Source: Fusobacterium mortiferum
GTDB taxonomy: Bacteria > Fusobacteriota > Fusobacteriia > Fusobacteriales > Fusobacteriaceae
DNA length: 64,000 nucleotides
Direction: 5' to 3'
Assembly (NCBI RefSeq): GCF_016900045.1
Contig: NZ_JACSNP010000002.1
Location: forward strand, 62,001-126,000
This document shows positions 1 to 9,865 of the stretch, piece by piece (position 1 is the stretch's first letter; every line of letters starts with the position of its first letter). Under the pieces are notes generated by a model. It searched no databases. It saw nothing but the letters and a program-made list of their open reading frames with translations, and was not told the origin of the DNA. The translations under genes and the position numbers were made by a program.

Positions 1-428
1 AGTCATTAAAGATTACAGACAAGTTAATTGTAGCTGTAATGAATAATACAAATAAAAAATGTTGGTTTTCATTGGAAGAAAGAAAACAGATGATAGATAT
101 ATTGGTATCAGAATTTGGAGATAAAGTTGAAGTTAAAAGTTTTGATGGACTTTTAATAGAGTTTATGAAGAAAAATGGTGCTGAGATAATTATTAGAGGA
201 TTGAGAGCTGTATCTGATTTTGAATATGAGTTAGGTTATGCTTTTGTAAATCACGATCTATCTTATGGAGAGATAGAAACTATATTTGTACCTGCAGCTA
301 GAGAGTATATGTACTTAAGTTCAAGTTCTGTAAGAGAGGCAGCAACAGTAGGAGCTAGATTGGATATATTTGTGGATGAAAGAATTATAGATATAATTAA
401 GAAAAAGGCAGAGAGTCTAAAAGGATAG
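1..428 (+). CDS. coaD: phosphopantetheine adenylyltransferase, 5' truncated
   Basis: Transfers AMP from ATP to 4'-phosphopantetheine to give dephospho-CoA, the penultimate step of coenzyme A synthesis, in the cytoplasm. The frame is open from base 3 and gives 141 residues. The family usually has about 160, so roughly 20 N-terminal residues, including the TxGH nucleotide-binding motif, lie outside the window. Family motifs seen are RGLRAVSDFEYE in the middle and the SSSSVREAA segment near the end, which matches the ISSTxVRE signature. The stop is 7 bases before radA, so coaD, radA and disA are probably one operon. Identification is firm; the real start cannot be seen. Confidence 0.95.
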   Translation, partial: SLKITDKLIVAVMNNTNKKCWFSLEERKQMIDILVSEFGDKVEVKSFDGLLIEFMKKNGAEIIIRGLRAVSDFEYELGYAFVNHDLSYGEIETIFVPAAREYMYLSSSSVREAATVGARLDIFVDERIIDIIKKKAESLKG

Positions 429-435
429 GTTGTAG

Positions 436-1824
436 ATGGCAAAAACGAAGAGCTTTTATGTATGTAGTGAATGTGGATATAAGGCTAGTAAATGGGCTGG
501 AAAGTGTCCACAATGTGGTAGTTGGGGAAGTTTTGAAGAGGAGTTAGAAGTATCTTCTTCAGTGGGAGCTCCTATAGTATCATCAGTTACTTCTATAAGA
601 GAGACTTCAGAGAAAGTGTTTTCTTTTGATGAGGTAATAACAGAAGAGAGTGATAGATATAAGACTAGAATAGGAGAGTTTGATAGAGTATTAGGCGGAG
701 GATTACTATGTGGAGAAGTGGTACTAATAACTGGTAATCCTGGAATAGGGAAATCAACTTTACTGTTACAAGTAGCAAATGAGTATACTGCATATGGAGA
801 TGTAATCTATATATCAGGAGAGGAATCTCCAGCTCAAGTTAAAAACAGAGGAGAAAGATTAAAGATAAAGAGTAAAAATCTTTTTTTAATGTCGGAAACA
901 GATATCTCAAAAATTTATGAATATTTAATATCAAAAAAACCAAAAGTTGTTATTGTAGATTCTATACAAACATTGTATAATTCTATTGTGGATTCAATAC
1001 CAGGAACTCCGACTCAAATAAGAGAGTGTACATTAAAAATTATAGAATTAGCTAAAAAATATGGAATATCATTTTTTATAGTTGGACATATAACAAAAGA
1101 TGGAAAAGTGGCAGGACCAAAATTACTAGAACATATGGTAGATGCTGTATTTAACTTTGAAGGAGAAGAGGGACTCTTTTACAGAATTTTAAGAAGTACT
1201 AAAAATAGATTTGGATCAACTAATGAGTTAGCAGTGTTTAGCATGGAAGAGGATGGCATGAAAGAGATTAAAAACTCTTCAGAATATTTTTTAAGCGAAA
1301 GAGAAGAAAAAAATATAGGGAGCATGGTTGTTCCTGTTTTAGAAGGAACAAAAGTTTTTTTGCTAGAGATACAAACTCTTCTTACTGATGTAACAATAGG
1401 TATTCCTAAAAGAATTGTACAGGGATTTGATAGAAATAGAATTCAAATTCTTACGGCAATTGCTGAAAAAAAGATGTATATGAATTTAGCTATGAAAGAT
1501 CTTTTTGTAAATATTCCTGGAGGTCTTAATATAGAAGATCCAGCAGCTGATTTAGCTGTACTTATTTCAATGTTATCAATTTATAAAGGTGTTGAAATAA
1601 GCCAGAAAATTGCAGCTATTGGAGAATTGGGACTAAGAGGAGAGATTAGAAAGGTATTTTTCATTGATAAAAGACTTAGAGAATTGGAAAAATTAGGATT
1701 TAAGGGTGTTTATATTCCTGAGGCTAATAGAAAAGAGATAGAGAAAAATAGTTATAATTTAAAATTAATATATTTAAAAAATTTAGAAGAACTTTTGGAG
1801 AGGATGAATAAGGATGGACAGTAA
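436..1824 (+). CDS. radA: DNA repair protein RadA
   Basis: RadA (Sms) is a RecA-like ATPase that promotes branch migration during recombinational repair. The 462 residues match the family length. In order: a four-cysteine zinc finger (C10, C13, C24, C27), a RecA-like core with Walker A GNPGIGKS at about residue 100, the RadA-specific KNRFG motif at 256-260, and a C-terminal Lon-protease-like domain. The ATG at 436 lies just after the coaD stop. The 3' end overlaps disA by 11 bases, which suggests translational coupling. The radA-disA pairing is also common in Firmicutes, where DisA monitors DNA integrity. Confidence 0.97.
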   Translation: MAKTKSFYVCSECGYKASKWAGKCPQCGSWGSFEEELEVSSSVGAPIVSSVTSIRETSEKVFSFDEVITEESDRYKTRIGEFDRVLGGGLLCGEVVLITGNPGIGKSTLLLQVANEYTAYGDVIYISGEESPAQVKNRGERLKIKSKNLFLMSETDISKIYEYLISKKPKVVIVDSIQTLYNSIVDSIPGTPTQIRECTLKIIELAKKYGISFFIVGHITKDGKVAGPKLLEHMVDAVFNFEGEEGLFYRILRSTKNRFGSTNELAVFSMEEDGMKEIKNSSEYFLSEREEKNIGSMVVPVLEGTKVFLLEIQTLLTDVTIGIPKRIVQGFDRNRIQILTAIAEKKMYMNLAMKDLFVNIPGGLNIEDPAADLAVLISMLSIYKGVEISQKIAAIGELGLRGEIRKVFFIDKRLRELEKLGFKGVYIPEANRKEIEKNSYNLKLIYLKNLEELLERMNKDGQ

Positions 1825-2866
1825 AAAATTAGAGGAGATGCTGTCATTTGTAATACCTGGGACTGCTTTAAGAGAGGGATTGAATAATATACTTGAAGCT
1901 GGTCTGGGAGCTTTGATAGTAGTTGGTTATGATGAAAATGTAGAAAAAATATCAGATGGGGGATTTTATTTAGCATGTGATTTTACACCAGAAAGAGTGT
2001 ATGAATTAGCTAAGATGGATGGGGCTATTATTCTAGATGATGAATGTAAAAAAATAATGTATGCAAATGTACATTTACAACCAGATAGAAAATATACATC
2101 TACAGAGAGTGGAACAAGACATAGAACAGCTCAAAGAACAGGACAACAAACAGAGAAATTAGTAATAGCAGTTTCTGAGAGAAGAAATGTTATTACTTTG
2201 TATAAGGAAAATATAAGATATAGATTAAAAGATATAGGTTCAATAGGAAATGAAGCTTCTCAAGCTATAAAAACAATGGAGAGATATAAATCTGTATTAG
2301 ATAGAGCATTGGCAAATTTAACAATTTTGGAACTAGAAAATACAGTGACACTATATGATGTAGCTACAGCACTTCAAAGATTTGAAATGCTTAGAAGAAT
2401 TGGAGATGAAGTAAATAGTTGCGTAGTTGAATTAGGAGTAGAGGGAAGATTATTGAATCTTCAATTTCAAGATTTAAATCAAGATATAGAAGAAGATGAG
2501 TATGATTTAATAAGAGACTATATAGAAGATGGAATAGATTATAAAGAAGTAAGAGAAAGAATGAAAAGTTTAGATGATGAAGAGTTACTTCAATTGGAAA
2601 ATTTTTCACATGCTCTTGGCTATGGGAAAAGTTATAGTTTATTAGATAATGAAGTTAGTCCAAAAGGATATAGACTTTTAGGAAGAATAAGTAAACTTAC
2701 TAAAAAGGATATTGAAAAATTAATAGGAAAATATAATGGAATATCAAAACTTCAAGATGTTCCTGATGAAGAGCTTTCAGATATGAAGATTAGCAAAGTA
2801 AAAATAAAAGCTCTTAAAAGTGGGTTAAAAAGGTTAAAGTTAACAGTTGAATTAGAGAAAGTATAA
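1814..2866 (+). CDS. disA: DNA integrity scanning diadenylate cyclase DisA
   Basis: Condenses two ATP into cyclic di-AMP and, in characterised homologues, scans DNA for branched structures. The 350 residues carry the DAC domain first, with the catalytic DGA motif at 69-71 and the GTRHRTA motif at 100-106. A helical linker and a helix-hairpin-helix DNA-binding tail (LTKKDIEKLIGKYNGISKL region) follow. It overlaps radA by 11 bases and ends before a bidirectional terminator. Presence of both catalytic motifs implies an active cyclase, so the organism probably uses c-di-AMP. Confidence 0.97.
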   Translation: MDSKKLEEMLSFVIPGTALREGLNNILEAGLGALIVVGYDENVEKISDGGFYLACDFTPERVYELAKMDGAIILDDECKKIMYANVHLQPDRKYTSTESGTRHRTAQRTGQQTEKLVIAVSERRNVITLYKENIRYRLKDIGSIGNEASQAIKTMERYKSVLDRALANLTILELENTVTLYDVATALQRFEMLRRIGDEVNSCVVELGVEGRLLNLQFQDLNQDIEEDEYDLIRDYIEDGIDYKEVRERMKSLDDEELLQLENFSHALGYGKSYSLLDNEVSPKGYRLLGRISKLTKKDIEKLIGKYNGISKLQDVPDEELSDMKISKVKIKALKSGLKRLKLTVELEKV

Positions 2867-2884
2867 CTATAGAATAGTTACAAT

Positions 2885-2933
2885 AATAATAAAAGAGAGA
2901 CAATAATTAATTTTAGAGTCTCTCTTTATTATT
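2885..2933. terminator. bidirectional terminator between disA and deoC
   Basis: AATAATAAAAGAGAGAC at 2885-2901 pairs with GTCTCTCTTTATTATT at 2918-2933, with a one-base bulge. The stem is A-rich on the left and T-rich on the right, so it can end transcripts from either side. It sits between the convergent disA and deoC genes. Confidence 0.8.
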
Positions 2934-2968
2934 GTATAATTATTTTAATAATGAAACTAAGTTAAGAA

Positions 2969-3637
2969 TTAGTACATATTTTCAGCGTTTTCACCTTTTA
3001 TAATTTTAACTATTCTACTAGTTCCTAATCTATCAGCACCAAGTTCCATAAATTTAGCTGCATCTTCTAAAGATGATATTCCCCCAGCAGCTTTTATTTT
3101 TACATCTTTTCCAACATATTTTTTCATTAATGCTATATCATCAAAAGTAGCTCCACCAGTTGAAAATCCAGTAGAAGTTTTAATATATTCAGCACCAGAT
3201 TGAGTAACTATTTCACACATTTTAATTTTTTCCTCTTCAGTTAAAAGACAAGTTTCAATAATTACTTTCAATATCTTACCATTACAAGCCTTGTGAATAG
3301 CTTTTATCTCGTTTAGTATAGATTGGTAATCTCTATTTTTTACATCTCCAATATTGATAACCATATCTATTTCATCAGCACCATTTTTTATAGCATCTTC
3401 TGTTTCAAAAACTTTTACAGCAGTTGTAGAATACCCATTAGGAAATCCAATTACTGTACAGATAGCTAATTTACCATCTACATATTCTTTAGCTTTTTTT
3501 ACATATGAAGCAGGAATACAAGCAGAAGCCACTTCATATTTAATTCCATCATCAAGAATTTGCTTAATATCTTCCCAAGTAGCACTTTGAGTTAGTAATG
3601 TATGATCAACAGCATTTAATATTTTTTTTCTATCCAT
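2969..3637 (-). CDS. deoC: deoxyribose-phosphate aldolase
   Basis: Cleaves 2-deoxyribose 5-phosphate to acetaldehyde and glyceraldehyde 3-phosphate, the final step of deoxynucleoside breakdown. The 222-residue length is typical. Seen: the N-terminal DHTLL motif, [10 protein letters not shown], and the Schiff-base lysine in the [10 protein letters not shown] segment, with the [10 protein letters not shown] core strand. It is the last gene of the minus-strand nucleoside operon, 14 bases after deoB, and runs into the shared terminator with disA. Confidence 0.97.
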   Translation of the reverse strand: MDRKKILNAVDHTLLTQSATWEDIKQILDDGIKYEVASACIPASYVKKAKEYVDGKLAICTVIGFPNGYSTTAVKVFETEDAIKNGADEIDMVINIGDVKNRDYQSILNEIKAIHKACNGKILKVIIETCLLTEEEKIKMCEIVTQSGAEYIKTSTGFSTGGATFDDIALMKKYVGKDVKIKAAGGISSLEDAAKFMELGADRLGTSRIVKIIKGENAENMY

Positions 3638-3651
3638 AACTACATCCTTTC

Positions 3652-4842
3652 TTAATTTAATTTATTTAATATTGAGTGTCCAATAGTATCTGTAGGCATA
3701 TTTAATTCAAAATTATCTACTATTGTAGCTCCAATTACTGCAAAAGTATCGAATTCTCCAAGATTTCCATTTTTATTAAAAGATGGAGAGTAAACTATGA
3801 ACGGAACTTTCTCTCTAGTATGGTCAGTTCCAATGTAAGTAGGGTCATTTCCATGATCAGCTGTTAGGATTAAAAGGTCGTCATCTTTTAATTTAGAAAG
3901 AAGAACTCCTAGATTTTTATCAAATTTTTCCAATTCCTCAGCATAACCTTGTGGATTTCTTCTATGTCCCCATAAGGCATCAAAATCTACTAAGTTTACA
4001 AAACAAAGACCTGTAAAATCTTTTTCAGCTAACTCAATAGTTTGTTCCATTCCATGTACAGAACTTTTAGACTTATGAGTTTCAGTGATACCCTCACCAT
4101 CAAATATATCATTAATTTTTCCTACTGAGATTACAGAGAAACCAGCTTCTTTTAAAGAATCAAGAGCTGTTTTACCAAAAGGTTTAAGAGCATAGTCGTG
4201 CCTGTTACTAGTTCTTTTAAATTCACCTTTTTTCTCTCCAACATATGGTCTAGCTATGATTCTTCCCACTTTCCATTCATCTTTCATAGTAAGTTCTCTA
4301 GCTATTTCACAATATTTATAAAGGTTATCAAGTCCCATATATTTTTCGTGTCCACAAATTTGTAAAACAGAATCAGCACTAGTATAGACTATCATATCAC
4401 CAGTAGCTATTTCATGTTCTCCATACTCATCTAGAATTTCAGTTCCACTAGCTGATTTATTTCCAACTACTTTACGACCACATCTTTTTTCCAATTCATC
4501 AATTAATTCTTTTGGAAATCCTGTATCTGTAAAAGTTTTAAAAGGAGTTTGGATATTTAATCCCATCATCTCCCAGTGTCCTGTCATAGTATCTTTTCCA
4601 ACACTAGTTTCATTTAGAGCAGCAAAATATCCTAAAGGATTAGATATAGAATCTACATTATCAATTGGATGTAAATTAGCAAGTCCTAATTTCTGAAGGT
4701 TTGGAATATGAAGAGTAGAAACAGACTTTGCTATGTTTCCAAGAGTATCAACCCCAACATCTCCAAATTTTTCAGAATCTTTCATAGCTCCAATCCCTAA
4801 AGAATCAAGTACTATTGTGAAAACTCTTTTATATCTTTTCAT
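3652..4842 (-). CDS. deoB: phosphopentomutase
   Basis: Interconverts (deoxy)ribose 1-phosphate and 5-phosphate, feeding the sugar released by the phosphorylases to DeoC or to the pentose phosphate pathway. The 396 residues match the alkaline-phosphatase-superfamily enzyme. Seen: the N-terminal metal-binding [10 protein letters not shown], the segment with the phospho-acceptor threonine ([10 protein letters not shown]), and the C-terminal metal ligands in TADHGNDPT and GTDHTRE. It lies 14 bases downstream of deoD and is preceded by an AGGAG-type ribosome-binding site. Confidence 0.97.
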   Translation of the reverse strand: MKRYKRVFTIVLDSLGIGAMKDSEKFGDVGVDTLGNIAKSVSTLHIPNLQKLGLANLHPIDNVDSISNPLGYFAALNETSVGKDTMTGHWEMMGLNIQTPFKTFTDTGFPKELIDELEKRCGRKVVGNKSASGTEILDEYGEHEIATGDMIVYTSADSVLQICGHEKYMGLDNLYKYCEIARELTMKDEWKVGRIIARPYVGEKKGEFKRTSNRHDYALKPFGKTALDSLKEAGFSVISVGKINDIFDGEGITETHKSKSSVHGMEQTIELAEKDFTGLCFVNLVDFDALWGHRRNPQGYAEELEKFDKNLGVLLSKLKDDDLLILTADHGNDPTYIGTDHTREKVPFIVYSPSFNKNGNLGEFDTFAVIGATIVDNFELNMPTDTIGHSILNKLN

Positions 4843-4856
4843 AGAATTTCTCCTTA

Positions 4857-5567
4857 TTAGTCAACGAAAGTTTCTAAAGCTATCTCCATCATTTTAGTAA
4901 AGGCTGTTTGTCTCTCTTCTGGAGTAGTAACTTTATGTGAAGTAAAAGAGTCAGATATAGTTAAAAGACAAGCTGCTTTTTTACCTAAAACTTTTGCATT
5001 ATGGAATAATGCGAAGCTTTCCATCTCTACACAAGTACAACCATGTTTAGCAAAATGTTCTTTATATCCATCAACATTTGACTCAGCATAGAATACATCA
5101 CTTGAGTGAATTTTTTCTACATGTAAAGGGATTCCTAATCTTTTTGCAGTAGCTATAATTTTTTCATTTAACTCTTTATCAGGGTATACAGTGTCGCTTT
5201 CATAACCATTTTGAGTACGTGCAAATGTTGATTCACTCCATGCTGAATCAGCAAGAACAACATCATAAACATCTAATTTATCTACATAAGATCCAGAAGA
5301 TCCAACACGAACAATATTTTCAACTCCATATACATTGAACAGCTCATAAGAGTAGATTCCGATTGATGGCATTCCCATTCCAGAAGCCATTACTGTAATC
5401 TCTTTTCCTTTGTAAGTTCCTGTATAAGCAAGCATATTTCTTACAGAGTTAACTAACTTTATATTATCTAAAAATGTTTCAGCTATAAATTTAGCTCTTA
5501 AAGGGTCACCAGGCATTAAAACGTTTTTAGCAATCTCTCCTATTTTAGCATTATTGTGTGGTGTCAT
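4857..5567 (-). CDS. deoD: purine nucleoside phosphorylase, DeoD type
   Basis: Phosphorolyses purine (deoxy)nucleosides to free base and (deoxy)ribose 1-phosphate. At 236 residues it is the small hexameric bacterial class. Seen: the phosphate-binding [12 protein letters not shown] near the N terminus, [14 protein letters not shown], the RVGSSGSY segment, and the purine-site residues in VEMESFALF followed by LTISDSF. The ATG at 5567 is preceded by GGAGGA. It lies between cdd and deoB. Confidence 0.96.
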   Translation of the reverse strand: MTPHNNAKIGEIAKNVLMPGDPLRAKFIAETFLDNIKLVNSVRNMLAYTGTYKGKEITVMASGMGMPSIGIYSYELFNVYGVENIVRVGSSGSYVDKLDVYDVVLADSAWSESTFARTQNGYESDTVYPDKELNEKIIATAKRLGIPLHVEKIHSSDVFYAESNVDGYKEHFAKHGCTCVEMESFALFHNAKVLGKKAACLLTISDSFTSHKVTTPEERQTAFTKMMEIALETFVD

Positions 5568-5582
5568 ATTATTTTCCTCCTA

Positions 5583-5999
5583 TTATTTTAAATCTTCACT
5601 TGTAAAAGAAAAAGGTAAAAGTTCAGCTATATTTGTAATCATAGCTTGAGAGCTAGTATTAGCAATTACTACCGGAGTATCATTTTTTAAAAGTTCTACC
5701 ATAACTTGTCTACAAGCTCCACAAGGGCTTCCAAGGGTATTTCCTCTAGTTACAACAGCCATAGATTCAATATCATCTTGTCTATATCCTAAAGAATATA
5801 CATGAAATAAAGCACTTCTCTCAGCACAGTTAGTAAGTCCATAGGAAGCATTTTCTATATTAGCCCCAACATGATACTTTCCATCAGTAGTTTTTATACA
5901 TGCTCCAACGTGATATTTAGAGTATGGTGCATAAGCTTTTTCCATAACTTCAAAAGCTTTATCTAAAATATCTTTATAATCTTCAAATATTTTTTGCAT
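5583..5999 (-). CDS. cdd: cytidine deaminase
   Basis: Deaminates cytidine and deoxycytidine to uridine and deoxyuridine, which Udp then splits. The zinc-dependent deaminase signatures are NCAERSALF (Cys ligand and catalytic Glu) and SPCGACRQVM (two Cys ligands). An ATG also exists in frame at 6014, but AGGAGG (complement of 6005-6010) lies between it and the ATG at 5999, so 5999 is the likely start. That gives 138 residues, normal for the homotetrameric class. It sits between nupC and deoD. Confidence 0.96.
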   Translation of the reverse strand: MQKIFEDYKDILDKAFEVMEKAYAPYSKYHVGACIKTTDGKYHVGANIENASYGLTNCAERSALFHVYSLGYRQDDIESMAVVTRGNTLGSPCGACRQVMVELLKNDTPVVIANTSSQAMITNIAELLPFSFTSEDLK

Positions 6000-6063
6000 A
6001 ATAACCTCCTTCAAGTACAGAAATTGAGGTTGAAAATCAACCTCAATATATTATAACATATTT

Positions 6064-7266
6064 TTAAATAATTGTAATAAATCCTACAACCATTGCACTT
6101 AAAATACTTACAGCAAAACCACCTATCATAGCTTTGAAAGCAAGTCTAGCAAGTACAGGTCTTTTTTCAGGACAAAGTATTGAGATACCAGAGATACAGA
6201 TTCCCATACTAGAGAAGTTAGCAAATCCAGCCATTGCAATACTTAACATAAGACCAGTTCTATAATCTAAAGAGGCTATATGTTGTCCTAAGTTTTGGAA
6301 GGCTACGAACTCATTTAATACTAATTTGAATCCTAGTAACTCTCCAGCATAGAATATATTTTCACCATCTAATCCCATGAAAAATCCAAATGGAGAGAAT
6401 ATATATGAAAAGATTCTTTCAAGACTCATTCCAAAAGTACCTAAAATACCATTTATTAGAGAAACGATAGATATGAAAGCTACAAGTGATGCAGCTATTG
6501 CAATAACAGCTTGAATACCATTCACAGCTCCTTCAGTAACAGCAGATATGATATTTTCGTGATGTCCTTTTCTATCCATACTTACATTTTCAACAACTTT
6601 AGCATGCTCAACTTCTGGTAATAAAACTTTTGATATAGCTATACTTCCAAATGGAACTAAGGCAGAAGCTGTAAGTAGATATTCCATTGGAATTCCTAGA
6701 GCAGTATATCCTCCAATAATTGTAGCAGACATACTTCCCATTCCTGAAACTAATACTACCATTATCTCACTTTGAGTCATATTTCCTAAGTACTTACTAA
6801 CAAGTATAGGACTTTCAGTTTGTCCTAAGAACATATTAGCAACAGCTACGAAACTTTCAACTTGTGTAGTCCCTAATATTTTACCAACTACTTTACCGAT
6901 AACTTTAACAATAGCTCCTAATATACCTAAGTAGAAAAGAGCAGCTACAAATGCTGAAAGAAATATGATGTTCCCAAGAGCACCGATTATGAATATAAAA
7001 CCAGTAGGTTGACTAGGGTCAGCTAAACTACCAAATACAAAAGATAATCCATTGAATCCATAACTAAGTATTTGAGTAACAACATCTGAAACTTTAGAAA
7101 CGACAGTTCTACCAAAAGGGAATTTAACTAAAAGTAGAGCTATAATAAATTGAGCTAAAATTCCCTTAATAACTATTGAAAATTTAATCTCCTTCTTATG
7201 TGATGAGATAAGATACAGTAGTCCAAATAATACAACTATACCAATTAAAATTATAATACCTTTCAT
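6064..7266 (-). CDS. nupC: concentrative nucleoside transporter (NupC family)
   Basis: An inner-membrane cation-coupled nucleoside symporter of the CNT family, 400 residues, with an N-terminal pore-type helix pair and repeated hydrophobic helices throughout. The family substrate-site motif GQTESPI is present in the middle, and a conserved Asn-Phe segment (GFANFSSMGI) lies near the end. It sits between udp and cdd, so it supplies the operon's substrates. The cation used and the purine/pyrimidine preference cannot be read from sequence alone. Confidence 0.95.
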   Translation of the reverse strand: MKGIIILIGIVVLFGLLYLISSHKKEIKFSIVIKGILAQFIIALLLVKFPFGRTVVSKVSDVVTQILSYGFNGLSFVFGSLADPSQPTGFIFIIGALGNIIFLSAFVAALFYLGILGAIVKVIGKVVGKILGTTQVESFVAVANMFLGQTESPILVSKYLGNMTQSEIMVVLVSGMGSMSATIIGGYTALGIPMEYLLTASALVPFGSIAISKVLLPEVEHAKVVENVSMDRKGHHENIISAVTEGAVNGIQAVIAIAASLVAFISIVSLINGILGTFGMSLERIFSYIFSPFGFFMGLDGENIFYAGELLGFKLVLNEFVAFQNLGQHIASLDYRTGLMLSIAMAGFANFSSMGICISGISILCPEKRPVLARLAFKAMIGGFAVSILSAMVVGFITII

Positions 7267-7290
7267 TGATCCTCCGTTTAATATAAATTA

Positions 7291-8073
7291 TTATAAAATA
7301 CCAGCTTCTTTATCTTGTTTAATTAGATTACGAATTGCTTGTACAGTGATCTCAATAGCTGATTCAGTATCGTGGATAACAGGATTTTCAAGACCTAATT
7401 TTTCTCTTTCTTGATTTGCTACAACTAAAAAAGATGAACCAACACGTACTTTTAAATAATCACCTACAACAAATAGAGCAGCAGATTCCATTTCTGATGC
7501 TTTGCATCCTAAACGTACCCAAGCATTCCATTTATTTATTAATTCATAATCAACAGGTTTTGTTTCAGGCTCATGTTGTCCATAAAAAGCATCCTTACAT
7601 TGAACAATACCTACATGGTACTTTTTATTTAATTCTTTAGCTGCTTGAACTAAAGCGTTAGTGATATCTAAATTTGCAACAGCAGGAAACTCTATAGGTG
7701 CATACTCCTTGCTAGTTCCCTCCATACGAATGGCTCCAGTAGCTATAACTAGATCTCCACCCATAATTTCAGGTTGCATTCCACCACAAGTACCAACTCT
7801 TAAGAATGTATCTGCTCCAACTCTTACAAGTTCTTCTAGAGCTATAGAAGCAGAAGGTCCTCCAATTCCAGTAGAAGTAACACTAACTTTAACTCCATCT
7901 AGATATCCAGTATAAGTAACATACTCTCTACTATCAGCAATAAGTTTAGCATTGTCAAAATGTTTTGCTATTTTTTCACAACGTTTAGGGTCACCAGGTA
8001 AAATTACATATTTACCAACATCACCCTTTCTTAACCCTATATGATATTGCATTCCTTCTTCAGCATATTTCAT
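7291..8073 (-). CDS. udp: uridine phosphorylase
   Basis: Phosphorolyses uridine (and often deoxyuridine or thymidine) to uracil and the sugar 1-phosphate. The 260 residues belong to the NP-I family: [14 protein letters not shown] phosphate loop, RVGTCGGMQ, and SEMESAALF in the sugar-binding region. The frame stays open to a TTG at 8079, but AGGAGG (complement of 8082-8087) is only 2 bases from it and 8 bases from the ATG at 8073, so 8073 is chosen. First gene of the nucleoside operon, directly behind the promoter at 8133-8161. Confidence 0.95.
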   Translation of the reverse strand: MKYAEEGMQYHIGLRKGDVGKYVILPGDPKRCEKIAKHFDNAKLIADSREYVTYTGYLDGVKVSVTSTGIGGPSASIALEELVRVGADTFLRVGTCGGMQPEIMGGDLVIATGAIRMEGTSKEYAPIEFPAVANLDITNALVQAAKELNKKYHVGIVQCKDAFYGQHEPETKPVDYELINKWNAWVRLGCKASEMESAALFVVGDYLKVRVGSSFLVVANQEREKLGLENPVIHDTESAIEITVQAIRNLIKQDKEAGIL

Positions 8074-8116
8074 AATCAAAACCTCCTAAACAATTTAGAC
8101 GATGTCTATCAAGTTG

Positions 8117-8138
8117 TATATTTTATAAATAAAATATA
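8117..8138. promoter_or_regulatory. 9-bp inverted repeat over the udp -10 box, candidate operator
   Basis: TATATTTTA (8117-8125), TAAA, TAAAATATA (8130-8138) is a perfect inverted repeat covering the -10 box and the predicted start of the udp operon. A repressor bound there would block polymerase. The local AT-richness makes chance symmetry possible. Confidence 0.45.
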
Positions 8139-8161
8139 TCATATCTATATAGAGGTGTCAA
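8133..8161 (-). promoter_or_regulatory. promoter of the nucleoside operon
   Basis: On the minus strand there is a perfect -35 TTGACA (8161-8156), a 17-base spacer and a -10 TATATT (8138-8133). This predicts a start near 8126, about 50 bases before udp. Confidence 0.8.
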
Positions 8162-8261
8162 TTATTAATTGAATATTTTATGTTGTATATTTATAATTGA
8201 TGTGATTAAAATCTCGGAAAAGCACAAGAAATGCGAATTGTGACCAAAAGTATAGAGATAT

Positions 8262-8289
8262 TTGTTTTTTTTGGAAAATATGATAAAAT
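8262..8289 (+). promoter_or_regulatory. possible promoter of the outer-membrane protein gene
   Basis: TTGTTT (8262-8267), 16 bases, TAAAAT (8284-8289), about 60 bases before the ATG at 8352. Both boxes deviate from consensus. The rest of the 278-base gap 8074-8351 holds only the divergent udp promoter region. Confidence 0.4.
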
Positions 8290-8351
8290 ATAGATGTATG
8301 CTGGGGGATTTTTAGTTGAATTTAAAATAAAAAATATAGGAGGAGTTTTTC

Positions 8352-9104
8352 ATGAAAAGAAAAATAACTATTCTAGGAGCTTTATTTGTAATAGCTCAAA
8401 GTATAATGGCTGGAAGTATTGGAGTAGGATATGGAGTAACAACACCAATATATCATAATGATAAAAATGATTATATTTTACCAATAGTAGACGTAGAGTA
8501 TGATAAATTTTTTATAAAAGGTGGAAGTACATATGGTCTATCATTAGGATATAGGATACTAGAAGAGGACAACTATGTATTATCGTTATATGGTATGCCT
8601 TTTGGTGGTTATGAAGTAAAAAATAGTGATATGAAATATGGATATAAGGGTATAGAGGATAGAGATACTCATCTTATGGGGGGAATAGAATTAACTTACT
8701 ATCCAAATATATATAATTTACAAACAAAAGTAGCTGCAGAGTATGGAGAAGAGGGAGGGCATTTTAATTTTAGTATAAGTAGACCTTATCATATTACTTC
8801 AAATTTGACAGTAGTACCAGCTATTAATTATGTATTCTATGACTCTAACTTTGTAGATTACTATTTTGGAGTTAATCCAAATGAGGTAGGAAAACCTGGT
8901 GGAGAGAAAATTATAAATACTTTCAATGGAAAATCAGCTCATAGAATAGGAGTAGGAATATTGGGTAACTATAGAGTTAATGATAATATTTCTATAATGG
9001 GATTTACAGGAGTAACAAAGCTTTCAGGAGAGATATCAAATTCTCCAATAGTTGAAAATGATGTAATATATATACTAGGAACAGGATTAATTTATACATT
9101 CTAG
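8352..9104 (+). CDS. MipA/OmpV-like outer-membrane beta-barrel protein
   Basis: A 250-residue exported protein. It has a signal peptide of about 20 residues (basic MKRK, hydrophobic core, cleavage near AGS), alternating hydrophobic strands typical of a beta barrel, and a C-terminal phenylalanine (YTF), the outer-membrane insertion signal. Strand composition and the VVPAINYVFYDSNFVDYYFGV-like region resemble the MipA/OmpV (MltA-interacting) family; this is inference from pattern. The gene is monocistronic, with AGGAGG before the ATG and a terminator behind. Specific role unknown: perhaps a scaffold for murein enzymes or a small porin. Confidence 0.8.
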   Translation: MKRKITILGALFVIAQSIMAGSIGVGYGVTTPIYHNDKNDYILPIVDVEYDKFFIKGGSTYGLSLGYRILEEDNYVLSLYGMPFGGYEVKNSDMKYGYKGIEDRDTHLMGGIELTYYPNIYNLQTKVAAEYGEEGGHFNFSISRPYHITSNLTVVPAINYVFYDSNFVDYYFGVNPNEVGKPGGEKIINTFNGKSAHRIGVGILGNYRVNDNISIMGFTGVTKLSGEISNSPIVENDVIYILGTGLIYTF

Positions 9105-9131
9105 TACTTGATATTTTTTATTTAGATGGAG

Positions 9132-9175
9132 ATAGAGAGGTAATTTTTAATTGCAGAACTTTATCTCTATTTTTG
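9132..9175 (+). terminator. terminator after the OmpV-like gene
   Basis: ATAGAGA (9132-9138) pairs with TCTCTAT (9164-9170) across a 25-base loop, followed by a short T run. The long loop makes it a modest terminator. Confidence 0.5.
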
Positions 9176-9218
9176 TAGTGAGCATATAAAAAAATCTTTA
9201 TATAATAAAAAATTATGA

Positions 9219-9224
9219 TATAAT
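9219..9224 (+). promoter_or_regulatory. -10 box before the TPR gene
   Basis: Perfect TATAAT at 9219-9224, 37 bases before the chosen start at 9262. No convincing -35 box is seen. Confidence 0.45.
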
Positions 9225-9261
9225 ATGGTAGGGAACTCTTTTGGTAAGGAGGTTGAAATTA

Positions 9262-9837
9262 TTGGAGAAAAATATATTAAAAACAGAAATTTTTAATCAG
9301 CTTGATATAGAGAAGTTATTAAAAAGAGAGGAAGAGATAAGGATACTACTTTTAGGAAATCCTAATGATTTAAATCTGTTAAGAGAGCTAGCTATAATTT
9401 TATATCATAAGGGGGATTATTCAAAAGCGATTAAAGTTTATAAAAAAGTTATTGAGTATAATAATGATAAAGCAGAAGGCTTTGCTTTTTTAGGACATCT
9501 TTTTTATGAAAATGAAGAGTATTTAAAAGCTATAAAAGCCTTTGAAAAATCTTTAGATATAGATCCAGATGTAGCGTTTGTACATTTTTTATTAGGAAAT
9601 GCTTATTCTAGAGCTGGAAGAATAATGGAGGCAATAACAAGTTATGACTTCGCTATTTTTTTAGATTTTGATATATATAAAGCTCATATAGACTTTGCTG
9701 AAAAATATGAGAAAATGGGATTGTTGGAGAGAGCTTTAAGAGAGTATACAGTAGCTTATGAAATAGATCCAAGGGATAAAAAAATAGGGGAAAAGATGAA
9801 TACAATAAAAAAGAGTTTGGAAAAGAAGGTTATTTAA
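9262..9837 (+). CDS. tetratricopeptide repeat protein
   Basis: A 191-residue soluble protein without a signal peptide. After an N-terminal helical stretch come about four TPR units, for example the repeat with ALAIILYHKGDYSKAIKVYK and the next with AFLGHLFYENEEYLKAIKAFE. The repeats form a superhelix that binds peptides or partner proteins; no partner can be named. AAGGAGG lies at 9246-9252, so the in-frame TTG at 9241 is impossible and the TTG at 9262 (9 bases after the site) is the likely start. It may be co-transcribed with the J-domain gene 28 bases downstream. Confidence 0.85.
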   Translation: MEKNILKTEIFNQLDIEKLLKREEEIRILLLGNPNDLNLLRELAIILYHKGDYSKAIKVYKKVIEYNNDKAEGFAFLGHLFYENEEYLKAIKAFEKSLDIDPDVAFVHFLLGNAYSRAGRIMEAITSYDFAIFLDFDIYKAHIDFAEKYEKMGLLERALREYTVAYEIDPRDKKIGEKMNTIKKSLEKKVI

Positions 9838-9865
9838 CCCTTTAAATTTTATGTAAGGAGAATAG

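Noticed and set aside
1752-1976. Opposite-strand and shifted reading frames inside radA, disA, glyS and other genes
   Set aside because: They are low-complexity, AT-driven shadows of strongly supported genes and lack ribosome-binding sites.
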